Part shown: piece after piece, positions 1 to 53,948 of the stretch
Layout: the number at the start of each line of letters is the position of its first letter
Numbering within the stretch: position 1 is the stretch's first letter
Assembly: GCF_034702125.1 (NCBI RefSeq)
Contig: NC_085871.1
Coordinates: forward strand, 29,585,349 to 29,649,348
Reading direction: 5' to 3'
DNA from: Engraulis encrasicolus
Lineage: Eukaryota > Chordata > Actinopteri > Clupeiformes > Engraulidae
Length of the DNA stretch: 64,000 nucleotides
The notes under the pieces: generated by a model
Databases searched by the model: none
What the model saw: only the letters and a program-made list of their open reading frames with translations
What the model was told of the DNA's origin: nothing
Made by a program: the position numbers and the translations under genes

Positions 1-544
1 GCTGTACTGTCGGTGACACCGTTTAGAAGAACATACTATCATGGAAATCTTTTGCATGCTCCCTAAATAACGTTATGTTGTGTTGCAAAGTGTTAACCAC
101 TGCTGAAAAAGCGGGGTATCGTGATCGGAGGCAGTCTCTGATTGTTTGGAAGCTGTACAATATAACTTCATTACAACCTCACAAAGCATATAAATGATTC
201 TGATGTACTGTACTCTGATGTACGTCAACGAGTCGGTAGTAGTACAGAAACCACGGAAACTGCTACAACATTCGCCTGATTACAAAACAGGTTCTAACTA
301 TGCACTACACTGGTTCAATGGAACTTCTAATGTTAAACACCTAGCCACGTAGCATTTTGGAATTCTTGTCTGAGTGCGCAGCCGCCGGGTACTTGAAAAC
401 AAAAACAAGCATGTATATACAATTTATATACAGTAACTTGAGGGCATTACCTTCATGCAGTAGTTGCACTACAAACAGTCTCGAGGCTACAGATTCAACA
501 CAAGAATGGATTGAAGTATGAAGGAATGTTTAACTCTGTTGCAG
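1..544. other. Intronic or intergenic sequence, no gene seen
   Basis: I see no convincing exon, RNA gene or named repeat here. If the membrane-protein gene at 545-11987 starts upstream of the window, this is intron. An ATG at 518 is in frame with the exon at 545 and has an in-frame TGA just upstream (512-514), so a start at 518 cannot be excluded. The residues it would add do not look like a signal peptide. Confidence 0.4.
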
Positions 545-11987
<11,443 letters not shown>

Positions 11988-12067
11988 AATACAGCTGCTT
12001 CAAGACGACGAGAGAGAGAGAGGGAGAGAGAGAGAGAGAGAATGGACTGCTGACAGAAACTGCAAAA

Positions 12068-12073
12068 AATAAA
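12068..12073 (+). terminator. Polyadenylation signal AATAAA
   Basis: A canonical AATAAA lies 81 bp after the TGA of the membrane-protein gene, within the GA-rich 3' sequence. It is a plausible 3' end for that transcript. Short A-rich hexamers occur by chance, so the call rests mainly on position. Confidence 0.45.
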
Positions 12074-12137
12074 GACTGCTGCGACACAAGAAAGATGTGG
12101 AAAGAAGGAAGAGAGGAAGAGAAATAGATAGAGCAAG

Positions 12138-12216
<79 letters not shown>

Positions 12217-12384
12217 CATCTCGACTGGAGACACCTAATCAACAGAACAGCGTGTGAATGACTCGAAGGGCAAAAATGTGGCAAGAAGAAGATTTACACC
12301 ATGCGGGCCGTGGTGGCAACAGATCTCGACTACAGCAACATGCACACACACATACACACACACACACACACTCGCTCTCTTTCA

Positions 12385-12493
<109 letters not shown>

Positions 12494-12768
12494 GCGTTTC
12501 GGCTTGTCTTCCTCTACAGCCTTTCAGAGACGTTTTTCTTTGCATTGCTGAGGCATTTGTGCGGCTCCCTTTTGAAGATCAACAGACAGGCATCCGGGAG
12601 CGAGGGGTTCAGTCAGTGAAGGAACTCCAGTGGCATTTATTCCCTCCTTTCTTTCTTTTCTTTTTGCTTTTTTTGTGGTTGTTTTCTTTGTCTGTTTTGA
12701 GACACCACACAGAAAGCGAGCCATTTTTCTCAATGTATTGTGTGTGAGTGCAGTAAGTAATGTCAACT

Positions 12769-12801
<33 letters not shown>

Positions 12802-13027
12802 AAGTTACATTGTTTCATGGGAGGGAGGAGACACATCTGTTGGGTAGTGTCCGAGTGTATTATGTGGGTGTACAAGTAATGTTACAGTATCTTGCACCTG
12901 TGTGTGTGTGTGTGTGTGTGTGAGAGCACGTGCGTGTTTGGTGTTTGAATGTGCGTGTATGTGTGTGTTTGTGTTTTCAAGGGGGGAGGAGTACGTAGCT
13001 ATCGCCTGGCCTTGCCCCTGCAGGCAG

Positions 13028-13158
<131 letters not shown>

Positions 13159-13229
13159 GGCAGTGTTCAGTGGGAGGGAGGATGAGACCGTCATTATCGT
13201 GTGGCCTTGCCCTGCAGGCGGGATGTGGC

Positions 13230-13269
<40 letters not shown>

Positions 13270-13842
13270 CAGACTGCTCTCATGAAAGGCTTGTTGTAAA
13301 CAACAGTGTCTGTCCTCCAGCTCTGCCATCACTTTATGATCCTGCCCTCTTTCAAATAAAGATGGATAGAGAGAAAAAGGCGGAGAGCTCGCATGAGAGA
13401 GAGAAGGAGAACTTTCCCAAATTACATATAACACTTCACCTTTTTATTTTATGATTCTGCAGTCAAGACAGACGGACAGAGAAATCTGAAGAGAGAGAAA
13501 CATGGAGTGAGAAAGACAGACTGAGAGAGAAAAGGAAAAGGAGAGAGAGAGAGGAAGGGAGAAATACAAGATAGACGGATAGAAAGACAGAGAAATGCCC
13601 CTAAACTATCCGGAGTGGCCCCGAACAGAGTGTCTGCTTGTCCCAGACAGGGGTTTTCAGGACCAGACATGATCACGCACATGGCCCATTTATGTTTGAT
13701 GCAAAGCATGCCAGAAATGTATAGCGAATTCACCATGCATCCTCCTCACATCACAACTCTGCATGTGCGTGTATGTAAGTATGTGTGCACATCTGCACAT
13801 GCGTTTGCGTGTGTAAGTATTCTGTACTGTACGTGTGTGTGT

Positions 13843-13898
<56 letters not shown>

Positions 13899-14212
13899 GA
13901 GAGCGAGAGAGAGAGTGAGAGAGAGAGAGAGAGAGAAATTAATGTCTGCACATGAGCGCATGTGTTTGTGTGCACATGTGCAGTACAGTATGTGTGTGTG
14001 TACCGTATGTGTTTGTGCGTCTGCACATGTGAGCATGAGTGTCTGTGACTCCGTGTGAGAGTGTGAGACAGGGCTATAGCAGGTGAGAGACGTTACAGTT
14101 CCAGTGGTCTTCTGGTAGTAATGGCTCCCAGCGCTGAATGGATCAAATGTGTGTGAATGGGACCAGAGCAGTGGGTGAGACTGACCTCAATTTTACTGAC
14201 TCACTCTCACTG

Positions 14213-14822
14213 CACACTGTAAAACATTGCAGCCAGTTAAACATGAAATAGTGAGTTGCCCTACTGCCTTAAAGGAACAGTCCACCTTTTTTTGATTTTC
14301 GCATATTTGCAGTATTTCCAAGCATTATTCATGAATGTGCATTTCATTTTCTTCTCAGTTTTTTCAGTAATTAGATTTATTGGATCAGCATAGCTCAGCA
14401 TAATCACCGGAAGTGAATGGGGGCATTAGCATCAAGCCACAAGTGATCACAGGCAGGATTAAATAGCTGTATTGCACTCTGGTGAATTTTACATTAATTT
14501 TAAAGTACTTTATAAGTACATTTGATGATGTTTTGTTTGCCCCCATAGACTTGCATTGCTACACTTAATTTGGCTATACTGTTAAACTAGGCAATGGAAA
14601 CACATAGACAAAAAATATGTGCACATTCATGAATAATGCTGGGAAATACTGCAAATATGTGAAAATCAAAAAAGGCTGGACTATTCCTTTAAGTTTGTAA
14701 GTTCACTCAGCTCGAGACATAACTCAAGTCAAGGCTTTGTCAAGTTGAGTTAACTTACAAACTTAAGGCAGCAGGGCAACTTACTTTTTTTCTTTTAACT
14801 GGTTGCAATGTTTTACACAGAC
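14213..14822. mobile_element. Older repeat interrupted by a TTAA-type MITE
   Basis: The flanks match as an inverted repeat: ctgtaaaacattgcagcc near 14217 and ggttgcaatgttttacacag at 14801-14820, with gagttgccctactgcc and ggcagcagggcaactta further in. They are separated by the element at 14273-14688. Without that insert the host would be a palindromic element of about 190 bp. Confidence 0.65.
14273..14688. mobile_element. TTAA-flanked MITE, family 1 copy 1 (nested)
   Basis: TTAA lies at both borders (14269-14272 and 14689-14692). The ends are aggaacagtccacctttttt and aaaaggctggactattcct, an imperfect inverted repeat. A second copy lies at 54883-55314. TTAA target duplication is the hallmark of piggyBac-type transposition, so this is probably a non-autonomous piggyBac-like element. 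It is non-coding. Confidence 0.7.
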
Positions 14823-14827
14823 ACACT

Positions 14828-14934
<107 letters not shown>

Positions 14935-15321
14935 CAGGTCCGGATTATCCATAAGGGCCAGCAGCACAGTGCCCAGTGGCACCAACTGTTTTTGACCAGT
15001 GAGGGGGCACCACAAGACACAAACTTAACACATATTGTTTATAAAGGGGGCACCAGTGAGATTTCGTGCCTGGGGGCCACCACATTGGCTTAATACGGCC
15101 TGCACTGAAAACATGGACACACAGAGATGCACAGACTTACAGACACACTATTAGTCCACACAGGCAAACGGACAGAGAGTCAGGACCACACACACACATA
15201 CACACACATACATAGTCAAATACACATTGAACCAACAGATTCACACAAAAACACAGACAGCCCAATTGAGCCCAGTGACACACATTGTCTCTGTCTATCT
15301 CTCTTGAAACACACGCGTGCG

Positions 15322-15378
<57 letters not shown>

Positions 15379-15954
15379 CTCACGAGGGGCCAATGAGCAA
15401 ACTCTGACTGAGACACTGAGACTCATAACAGCTTTCTAACAAAGATATGAAGTCACACGGGGACGCTCCACTCAGTGCAGGCGATGACTAAAAAACACGA
15501 TCCATTGAATCATAACAGCCTTTGATAGATGTCAGTCTCTTTCCCTATAGCTCTCTCTGTTTCTCTATCCCTTACCCATCTCTTCCTCTACTTTCCATCT
15601 CTTTTCCCTCCCTTCATATTCATATGCTTCTCTCTCTCTCTCTCTCTCCCTCTCTCCTCCTCCGGTTTCCCACCATCCATCTCTCCATCTCCAGCCTCTC
15701 CCTCTGTTTTCCATCCTTTCCTCCTCTCACTCTCTATCCCTTTATCTTCATCTCTCTCCCTTTCTGTCTTTCCGCTGCTCTTCCATCTCTCACTCTCTCC
15801 ATCCCCCATGCCCTCCCTCCCTCTCTCTCTCCCTCCCTCTCTTTAATGTGATGGCCAGTCCACAGACTCATTGTTGTATGATTGGCCGCTTTGACATTTA
15901 TGTCCCAAGTCGCTGTGGGCAGGCTATCGTCAGACCGCAGAGCAGAAGCACGCA

Positions 15955-16405
<451 letters not shown>

Positions 16406-16567
16406 CGCGCACATCCATGCTTTGCATGCACACTTGTGCCCACTTTTTCGCTCTCACTGTCGCCCCCTCTCTTGCGCACACACAGTTACACTCGGTTCCA
16501 CAACATAATGTGACATGCGTGACTCACTGATGTCATGACACATGTCATGACACATATGGACTGAATA

Positions 16568-17110
<543 letters not shown>

Positions 17111-17151
17111 CATGCATGCATGCAAACACACGCACGCATGCAGGCGCAGGC

Positions 17152-17190
<39 letters not shown>

Positions 17191-17384
17191 AACACACACA
17201 CATTGTGTGCGACTGAAAGTGTTTTCTGCCTTACTCACTGTGTCATAATCCATTACCTCAAGAGTTATTCAGCTGGACCGTCTGACCGCAACGTGTGTGT
17301 GTGTGTGTGTGTGTGTGTGGATGAGATGATGTCGATCTCCCTCCTAGGCCGCTGCCCTCCCTTACCTCATTTGGTATGTATTAG

Positions 17385-17494
<110 letters not shown>

Positions 17495-17996
17495 TACAGC
17501 TCCCACCAAGGCCTCCCACGCATTCATAACATGAAATGGATCTCTGGAGAGCCACAGAATTAAAAAAAACGTTAAAAACGACCGATTTGCTGCGCATACA
17601 GTACTGTATGATGAGAAATGTCCAAGTGTGATGTTACCAAAACCACAGTATTAGTGTGTCTGTCTGTGTGCATGCGTGTATCTCTGTAACTCTTTTCAGG
17701 CCAGGCTGGTGCCCGTTCCATAACAAGTTAACGTTCCAAATCAAAGCACTTGTATTCACATCAGATTTTTTAACTTTTTCTGCGATGTCATGGTTCGCTG
17801 AGAAAAAAACAAGCATCTTTCGATTTGCTTCGCAAATTAACTTTCCGGTTACTGAACTATCAGAATTTCAGTGTGAACACGTCATTCGGTTCGAGACTAA
17901 AGGTGCGGGAACGGGCACCAGCCTGTCAGCCTGAACCCACCGTATGCGTCTGCATATGCTGTGTGTATCTGTATGTATGTGTGCTTGTGCTTGCAG

Positions 17997-18168
17997 TTTG
18001 GAGGTTGTGGGTGAGAACTTGCTTGATCAAGAGTGGCATGATCCCAAAAGTATTTTCAAAAAGACCGGACGCTGGAGCGCACTTGACAGTCTTGACTGGA
18101 CATTTCTACAGCGAGCTATAGACGAAGACAAATATTACACTGGACAAAATGGATTTACGGTATCATAG
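17997..18168 (+). CDS. Possible isolated terminal exon, unknown protein
   Basis: After a good acceptor (gtgtgcttgtgcttgcag) a frame of 56 codons runs to TAG. It contains LLDQEWHDPKSIFKKTGRW, LDSLDWTFLQRAIDEDKYY and ends GQNGFTVS. The composition is protein-like (mixed charged and aromatic residues, no repeats) and an AATAAA follows at 18251. The exon would start in phase 2. A second frame (phase 1) is also open for 40 codons, and I found no partner exon in the microsatellite-rich sequence upstream. It does not fit the previous gene, because the phase-0 frame stops after five codons. I do not recognise the protein; it could be a real last exon of an undetected gene or a chance frame. Confidence 0.33.
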
Positions 18169-18250
18169 CAACACATGATGATGATAATGATGCAAATGTT
18201 ACTGCTGTACTTTATTGTGAAAAAGGCCTGTTTACCCCAATTTTTTGTAC

Positions 18251-18256
18251 AATAAA
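18251..18256 (+). terminator. Polyadenylation signal AATAAA
   Basis: A canonical hexamer lies 82 bp downstream of the TAG of the candidate exon at 17997-18168. Its position supports, but does not prove, that this exon is a transcript 3' end. Confidence 0.35.
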
Positions 18257-18360
18257 ATCACTCCTTTACTCTATAGGTATATTATATATATGGTATTACA
18301 GTGATCAATATGTGTGTTTTTGTGTTTGAATGTGTGCATGTGCATATGTGTGGGAATGTA

Positions 18361-18491
<131 letters not shown>

Positions 18492-18712
18492 TTATATTAA
18501 AAATAGATTCATCAATTTATGATACAGAACAATTTTCCCATTCCATGCACATACCACTAGACTTCCATGTTGTTTTGAATTGGACTTTGCCAGGAGAAAA
18601 AATGGTGCAGTCAAGAATATCATTAGCTCCTCCTCTATATGGTTGTCAGAGTGATTGTTCTACAGGTGTTCTCTACCCTAACTCTAACTGACCAGGCGTA
18701 AGGAGTACTTAA

Positions 18713-19042
18713 AGCGATATTGTGCCATTTTTGGAAATAAGTTCATTTTACACCTCCCCTTGAGTTAAATGATTGAGTTCTATCTTTCTCCTGTAATTTC
18801 AGTGATTCACTGAGTGAGTGTGACAGTGCAAATTCTACATCCAAGCTACCAATTAACATTTAACACCAACAGTTAGCTGGTCTAACAGGATTCAATGTTA
18901 ATTCCTAACTTGGAGGAAAAGTTTGCACTGCCAGACTCAAAGAACGACTGCAAATACTGTACAGAAGAAATGTACAACTCAATCATTTACCTCAAGGAGA
19001 GGTGTAAAATGAACTTATTTCCAAAAATGATAGAATATCACT
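18713..19042. mobile_element. TTAA-flanked palindromic MITE
   Basis: The element is bordered by TTAA (18709-18712 and 19043-19046). Its arms of roughly 75 bp are complementary: aagcgatattgtgccatttt pairs with the end aaaaatgatagaatatcact, and cattttacacctccccttga with the block near 18994. The reading frame starting at 18895 lies inside the right half and is not a gene. Confidence 0.7.
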
Positions 19043-19150
19043 TTAAGTATTATGTGCCCCTTTGGCAATATATCAATCAGTAAGTGAAGATTTTCTTGCA
19101 CACCTCCTTGGTCAGGTGCGTAGGAGTGGAACCCCAAAGTCACCAACGTT

Positions 19151-19323
19151 AGATCAAAGAAAGCTCCCGCACACTGTTCACATTTGCATGGTTTAATGCA
19201 ACGTTTCGGTCTACTGACCTTCTTCAAGCAATTCAAACCTGAATGCTTGAAGAAGGTCAGTAGACCGAAACGTTGCATTAAACCATGCAAATGTGAACAG
19301 TGTGCGGGAGCTTTCTTTGATCT
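19151..19323. repeat. Perfect 80-bp inverted repeat (hairpin)
   Basis: 19151-19230 and 19244-19323 are exact reverse complements around a 13-bp loop that itself pairs partly. The arm contains gcaacgtttcggtctactga. Because of the symmetry both strands encode the same first peptide (MHGLMQRFGLLTFFK), a palindrome artefact. Perfect arms imply recent formation or strong turnover of a mobile hairpin. Confidence 0.9.
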
Positions 19324-19557
19324 AGCAATATATCAATCAGAAATAGGTCTCACATCATCACTTAAAGTTTATACATAAACTATTTTACCTTGCACATGTA
19401 CAGTACCTTATCTTGCATGTGCGATAAAAATATTGAATGTAGGCCAATAAAATCATTAATCAGGCCTATTAACTTTTTAGTGATATGATATGTCTATTGC
19501 CAAGGGCGCACCTCATACTTCAGTCTTCAGTCTTCAGGCTTAAGTAGTACTACTTAA

Positions 19558-19911
19558 AGGTACACTGTGCAGGAAATGGTCAAAAAAAGGTACTGCAATT
19601 ATGCTGCTCATTGAAACTGGGCTGCCTATTGCCAAATTTGATCTTTACATGAACGTTTACTAAGTAATAAACAAATATTTTCTAGTATGGTCCAAGTAGA
19701 GTCATTTTTGCAGCTAAAAATGGGCATTTAGGGAAATTCAAAATGGCGGACCATGGAGAAGAGCCCCCTTTTCATGTATGAAAAGTGCAATTTTTCCAGT
19801 CATAAACGAATACTTGATGGTGGTGGTAAGTATTCATGAAAAAGGTAACATTAGTGAATGGGCAGCATGAATTCTGGAAATAAACAACTAAAAATCTCAC
19901 ACAGTGTCCCT
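19558..19911. mobile_element. TTAA-flanked MITE, family 2 copy 1
   Basis: TTAA occurs at both borders (19554-19557 and 19912-19915), with ends aggtacactgtgca and cacacagtgtccct. The internal order (atttactaag, ccaagtagagtca, aaaatggcgg, aattctggaaataaacaac) recurs in copies near 24248 and 63033. It lies just outside the tetraspanin 3' end. It is a non-autonomous element, probably piggyBac-like. Confidence 0.7.
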
Positions 19912-19933
19912 TTAAATGTTTTTGGGAAACTCA

Positions 19934-19987
19934 GCCCAGGTCATCTATAGTGTGTAGGTGTCCATAGTCCTGTTGGTTGTCTGGTTG

Positions 19988-19990
<3 letters not shown>
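19934..19990 (-). promoter_or_regulatory. Candidate stop-codon readthrough site and 18-codon extension
   Basis: The tetraspanin stop is TAG followed by CAA CCA, which fits the UAG-CAR-YYA context known to be leaky in tobacco mosaic virus. Eighteen sense codons follow in frame before a TGA (19934-19936), encoding QPDNQQDYGHLHTIDDLG, whose Q/Y content matches the tail. TAG is one transition from CAG, and Gln is the usual residue at this place in the decamer. Readthrough and a recent nonsense change are both possible. Confidence 0.45.
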
Positions 19991-29086
<9,096 letters not shown>

Positions 29087-29948
29087 CTTTGCACATGGAA
29101 AACTGTCAAAAAGAGGATGATAGACATGGTCATGAATTACCGTTCATTTATTTTTTCAACAACAGTAACATGACACTTTCACCTAGCCTACATAGTAAGT
29201 CTTCAGCCTACCTGGCTAATTGCGGGATAATGTTGGCTAATAATTAGGCAACACATTCTTTCCTTAGTAGCTCTCTCTACTACACTTACTCCTGTGTATA
29301 TACAGTATTTTAGTAGTAGCAAACAAGCATTTGTATTTGTTTATAATCTTTTCTCTTTCAAATATCTGTAACAACCAAAGTCTTAAAACGTACCGTTTCT
29401 TTTCTGCTTCACTTGTCTTCTTTTCTCTCCTTCTCCAGTTACTGGCACAGCTCCTCCTTTGCCTATAGGTGATGGTTTCCTGGTACTCTGCCCCCGTCCT
29501 ACCTGCCACTGGCGACCTTTCCCCAGGGCCGTTGCAAGGTATTTTGGCAGCCCTAGGTAAAGAGGAACTTGGGGACCTTAACTCCTGTTCCTCTCTATTG
29601 GGGAGGGGCCGCCTCAAGAGATCTATTTCGATAGCTGTATTATTGCACTTTTAGGTCATTATACTGTACATTTAGGTAGCTGCTGCCACATTCACAAAGT
29701 TTTCATTGCTGTCATTTCAATACAAGTAGCCTACATAACCAGTCATTACCAGGGTGGGCCGTCTCAGATGGGGGCCGGCACAGGCAATTGCCTAGTTAGC
29801 CTAGTTGTGACGGGCTCACCCCTCTGCTCTTCTACTGGATTAAAGATCACTTCCTTGTTGACTGCAAATCATTAACTTCTCAGACTGAAGCGCTGGGCAA
29901 TAAAACAAAACGGACCATTTTCTCTTTAGCTGCTGCGGCTGTGTATCT

Positions 29949-29949
<1 letters not shown>

Positions 29950-30037
<88 letters not shown>
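29950..30037. repeat. (CT)n microsatellite
   Basis: A perfect CT array of nearly 90 bp that ends exactly where the inverted duplicate of 16254-16405 begins. Confidence 0.95.
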
Positions 30038-30043
<6 letters not shown>

Positions 30044-30187
30044 ATATCTAGTATGTCTGTGCGTGTGAATGTGCATGCATTCGTGTGTGTGTGCAAGTGT
30101 GTGTGTCCAAGGTCAGGGTAAACCATGACAGATGAGTAGATGTCCCCCATAAAGCATTGCCATGTTTTGTAGTCTGTGAGACCTCAT

Positions 30188-30188
<1 letters not shown>
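30037..30188 (-). repeat. Inverted duplication, copy 2
   Basis: Reverse complement of 16254-16405 with one visible mismatch. It is bounded by the CT array on the left and a TG array on the right, both microsatellite types also present around the other copy. Confidence 0.85.
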
Positions 30189-30395
<207 letters not shown>

Positions 30396-31086
30396 CATTT
30401 CCGATAGTTAGTGTTTCTCAACGGGGGCGTTGGGGAGCTCTACAGGGGTGTTGAGAAGGATACAACAGAGAGGGGGCGTTGGTTAGTTGCCATTGGGGGC
30501 ATTAGTCCATTTAAAAAATGTTATACTAAGGAGGGCATTGTCAGGCTTATTGACAATGTCAGGCCCATTTTCTGTGAAGAAATTAAATGTGTCACAAATT
30601 AATTAATCCACCAAATCATGCTGCTTTCTCAAGTGGTGACAAAAAATGGTTTCTTACTAACTCTAAGATGCGTGCCTTAATATTTCAATCCTCATTACAT
30701 AGGCCTACATAGCAGGATCACCCAACAAGTGACTGGATGAGAGGAAGCCATAACTTATAACAGCAAAAGGCTGTGATATTATTTGAAGTACACATGTTTA
30801 AAACTGTAAAGTGCTTTGGCTAATGTATTCTGAATTAAAATGTTTATGATACTCTCCTATGATATCAACCAGGTGGCAAAAGTGGACACAACTCGCCCCC
30901 TTCTGGCTAACAGTAGAATGCCAATGATTCAGATCGACGACTTCTGTCTGGAACGTGCCTTCTTTGTTAGATTAATTCAGTCTGGAAAAGGCTGTCGCAT
31001 CCAGGTCGCATCGCATCGTTGTGTGGACGTCGTGGATCACTGTTCATTTTGAATCTCAACCCCGGGTGGATTTTATCGCTTCAACC

Positions 31087-39347
<8,261 letters not shown>

Positions 39348-39399
39348 AATACCCTGCCTTACCCCCCCAATCCCCTCACCCGCCCCCATACACTTCCCT

Positions 39400-39511
<112 letters not shown>

Positions 39512-39802
39512 AATTTTTATGAAGCAAGCATTTTCAATGTAGGGTATGTAGTACACACCAACCAAGTGACACTGCTTCATGTTAAATCCTACCAAGCAAA
39601 ACACCTTCTTGTGCTGTAGGTGGCAGTGAAATCACTCCTAACTCCTTAATCGGATGTATGTTTTGTTGCCGTTGATGAGAGTTGTCAATCTCTAGTTCAG
39701 AGAGTTAAAAACCCATGGCACATGTTTTATCCAAGCTCCTGTGAATGGGATGATCGCAACAAGCACTCAAGGTCGGTGGATCAGGATGCTATTTGAAATC
39801 TG

Positions 39803-40085
39803 GGTAACACTTTACTTGACGCCGGCATCATACGTATGACATAACAGTGTCATAATAGTGTCATGAACGAGTCACAAACTTAATGCCAATGTCATAAATG
39901 TTTTATGACCATGACAAGTTGACATTGTTAGGCCTGTCTTTGTCATAACCGAATTTCACCTAAAGACAAAGTCATACAATGTTTATGTTGACATAATGTT
40001 TATGACACAGTCATGACTGTGTTATGACAATGTTATGGCACCGTTATGTCATACGTATGACGACGGCGTCAAGTAAAGTGTTACC
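39803..40085. mobile_element. GGTAACACTTTA-ended MITE, copy 3
   Basis: The ends gggtaacactttacttgacg and gtcaagtaaagtgttacc are inverted repeats, and inner blocks (catacgtatgacataacagt versus gttatgtcatacgtatgacg) extend the palindrome. It lies in the probable 3' UTR of LSM8 or just beyond, upstream of the AATAAA at 40393. Confidence 0.8.
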
Positions 40086-40392
40086 GAAATCTGTCATGGT
40101 TTTTACTCTGTCAACCTGAGATGAATGTCTGTTGTTGACAAGGCAAAGGATTTTAGTTGGAGTCCCCATCATGGAAAAAATGGAACAGAATGTCTTTTTT
40201 AATTTCTATTCTGTTCTACTGGGATGCTTCTGTTATAGAGTCCTTTTGGCAGGCCAGGGCTTTGGTCATAGCAATTGGCATTGTTTGAGTTTTACCAATC
40301 TGTTCAAAGTTAACAAACCCTGCTCATTGTGTTGGCATGTATACAATTGAAGAACCTTTCGGAACATTATTGTCCTTTTTTTACTGCACGCA

Positions 40393-40398
40393 AATAAA
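40393..40398 (+). terminator. Polyadenylation signal AATAAA, candidate LSM8 3' end
   Basis: gcaaataaaagtgtttaatatt followed by a T-rich/GT-rich stretch (tttttttcgttgtgtgtta) fits a cleavage signal with downstream GU-rich element. This gives a 3' UTR of about 1.05 kb for LSM8. A second AATAAA lies at about 40549. Confidence 0.5.
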
Positions 40399-41429
40399 AG
40401 TGTTTAATATTTATTTTTTTCGTTGTGTGTTATTGTTCCCATAGTAGGGAATTTTAATCTTGATTGGTATTAGAAGGCTCTGGGGAGAGCTGTGCAATGC
40501 AATTGGGCACATTTCCATGAATTACCAGTAGAGGTCACCCTTTTCCCAAATAAACTCACCACAGTCCGATTGGTGTGCTGAGCGTTTGCCCTGCGTTCTG
40601 CTGGACCATCTGGCACTGTAAGGTGGTTTTGCTTTGGGTTCATTGGGAAAGAAATGTGCCACTCAATACTTTGTAATGTTTTATTATGAACATACTATCA
40701 CTGTCAGATTTTGCCATTAAAAAAAAACCGTTAAATTCCCAATCAACACTTTGTTAATTACTTTGAAATTTGATCATCCATAAAACATTTTTTAAGGCAG
40801 ATGAACAGGATAAATATTTCAAACTGGGCTTGACCGTTCAGTTTGATGTCACTGAAACCACTTGGCGAAAAATTAAAATCAAGCTGAACTTTGAACTCTG
40901 CAACTTCTTGTTCCTGGAAATGGTTAATGTTGAAGCTGTTTTCATGAATTTCGTCATTTCAGCTCTGGCCCTGCCTCTTCACCATTGCACACATAAAAAC
41001 GTGATGATCACCACATGACTGCAGCATAAAATCATCTTCAAGACAGATTTAAAAGAAAAGAAAAAGAAAATGCCTTTCTCCTGCTTGCATTGTTTTCTTT
41101 GAAGAGAGATACACTTTCATGAGACCCCCCACCCCCCTCATTATTAACCAGGAATTCCCCATATATAAAACCAATGAATCACCTCAGACAGATCTGTGAC
41201 ACAATACACTGTGGGCCTACAGTATTTAACTTTTGTTGGCCTATGCCTCGGTCTTTTCTCTCCTGGTTCTAGATAAGGTGTGAGTTTGATGTCATCTGTG
41301 ATGTTCAGGGTCATATGTTTCCTTTCTTATAGCTTATGTGCTGCTGTAACTATTGGTGTAGAATAGAGACGTGCTTCTTATCTGGAGGGTTGTAACACAA
41401 AATTGACCCTTTGAATTGAATTAATTGAT

Positions 41430-42280
41430 ACAGTGGCTCTCAAAAGTCCACACACCCCACTTCAAATGACAGGTTTTTGTGATTTAAAAAAAAATGACAG
41501 CAAGAGAAATAAATTCCTGGCTTTTTCCACCTTCAATCGAAACTATTAACCTTTACGATTCAATTAAGAAACAAACTTTAAAGGGATATGTCGCTAAGCT
41601 AGTGAAAGTCAATGGATCCGTGTAGCATGCTACACGAATGCATTGACTTTCACTAGCTTAGCGACATGCTCCCAATTTTAACTTGTCTTAAAGCAAGACA
41701 ACGGCTTACATGAAAAATAAGACACTTTACCACCTTTATAAACCCCACCCAACGATTTTAACTGTATTAAGCACCAAAATAGTGGCATACCCCTTTAAAG
41801 CTTTATTTAAGAAATTTAAGTATTTAAGAATTTAAGAAAATAAAAAACTTCAATTAACATGGTTGCATAATATACACACCCTTAAACTAATACTTTGTTG
41901 CCGCACATTTGGTGTTCAGCCTGGCATGCGTTAATATGGCAATATTCATTCACCACTCTTTGCAAAAGCCCATATCAGATAGATTGCGAGTGCATCTCCT
42001 GTGCACAGTCCTCAGATCACCCAACTGATGTTCGATGGGATACAGGTCTGAACTCTGTCTGGGCCATTCCAAAACCTCAATGTTATTTTGGTGAAGCAAT
42101 TATTTTGTATATTTAGGTGTGTGCTTAGGGAAATTGTTGTTCTGAAAGATTAGTTCCTCTGCATCTTCATCTTTCTGCCAGGGGGCCGAAGGTTTTGTGC
42201 CACTACCACAGCCCCTGTGGAAATGTTCCATTCCAAGACCATTCCACCGGTGGAGATAATGTCAAGGCAAATTCGTCTAC
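41430..42280. mobile_element. Tc1-related non-coding element with nested TTAA MITE
   Basis: tacagtggctctcaaaagtc at the left is a common Tc1-type terminus in fish, and the block gtgcatctcctgtgcacagtc is a repeat I associate with such elements. A palindromic insert at about 41580-41806 (ends aaagggatatg and cataccccttt, bordered by TTAA) splits it. Its hairpin arms include gctaagctagtgaaagtcaa. No transposase frame remains. Confidence 0.5.
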
Positions 42281-42551
42281 ACAATATCTCTCTGTGTGTT
42301 ACTATGGCAACTCTCTACTGGTTCCACTGGTGTGTATTGAATGGGAACAGACAGTGTACCTTAAACCAAGGATAGCTCTGAATGGTAAAAAAAAGTTTTA
42401 TTTTTTAATTTATTTTCCTCTCTTTTTTCAAAACAAGCATCAAAATATCATAAATCGGGAATTACACAGTCCACCCATCCACGTGGTTCTCCATTTCAAA
42501 AAAGAGAGGTAGAGGCACCAGTTAAAAACACACACTGAGTCACTGTCTCTG

Positions 42552-53594
<11,043 letters not shown>

Positions 53595-53693
53595 CCCGGC
53601 CCGGTGGCTCTTCTTTTGTTGTCACAGTCAGCTGCATGTGACAGCTGACAATAAATGTCAACTCTCCCTCTATCTCTCTTTCTGACAAAGACA

Positions 53694-53694
<1 letters not shown>

Positions 53695-53735
<41 letters not shown>
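53695..53735. repeat. (CT)n microsatellite upstream of TYMP start
   Basis: CT array about 100 bp upstream of the TYMP initiation codon; on the gene strand it is a GA array in the 5' UTR or first intron. Confidence 0.9.
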
Positions 53736-53739
<4 letters not shown>

Positions 53740-53948
53740 TTGAGTTTTTTTAATATGAGGCATCAATTTGCTCTAAATATCTTAGGGCCCAACAGGTCAC
53801 ACAGACACATACACCAGATATTGTAATATATCAATGCCACATGGTTAGGTATGATTAAAAGTTGCATTTTGATGTAATCAGACGGTGACGGAGGGTGACT
53901 TAGACTGAGACTTAAAGTCAGAGCAGTTAGAGCAGAGTGTCTTACCGG

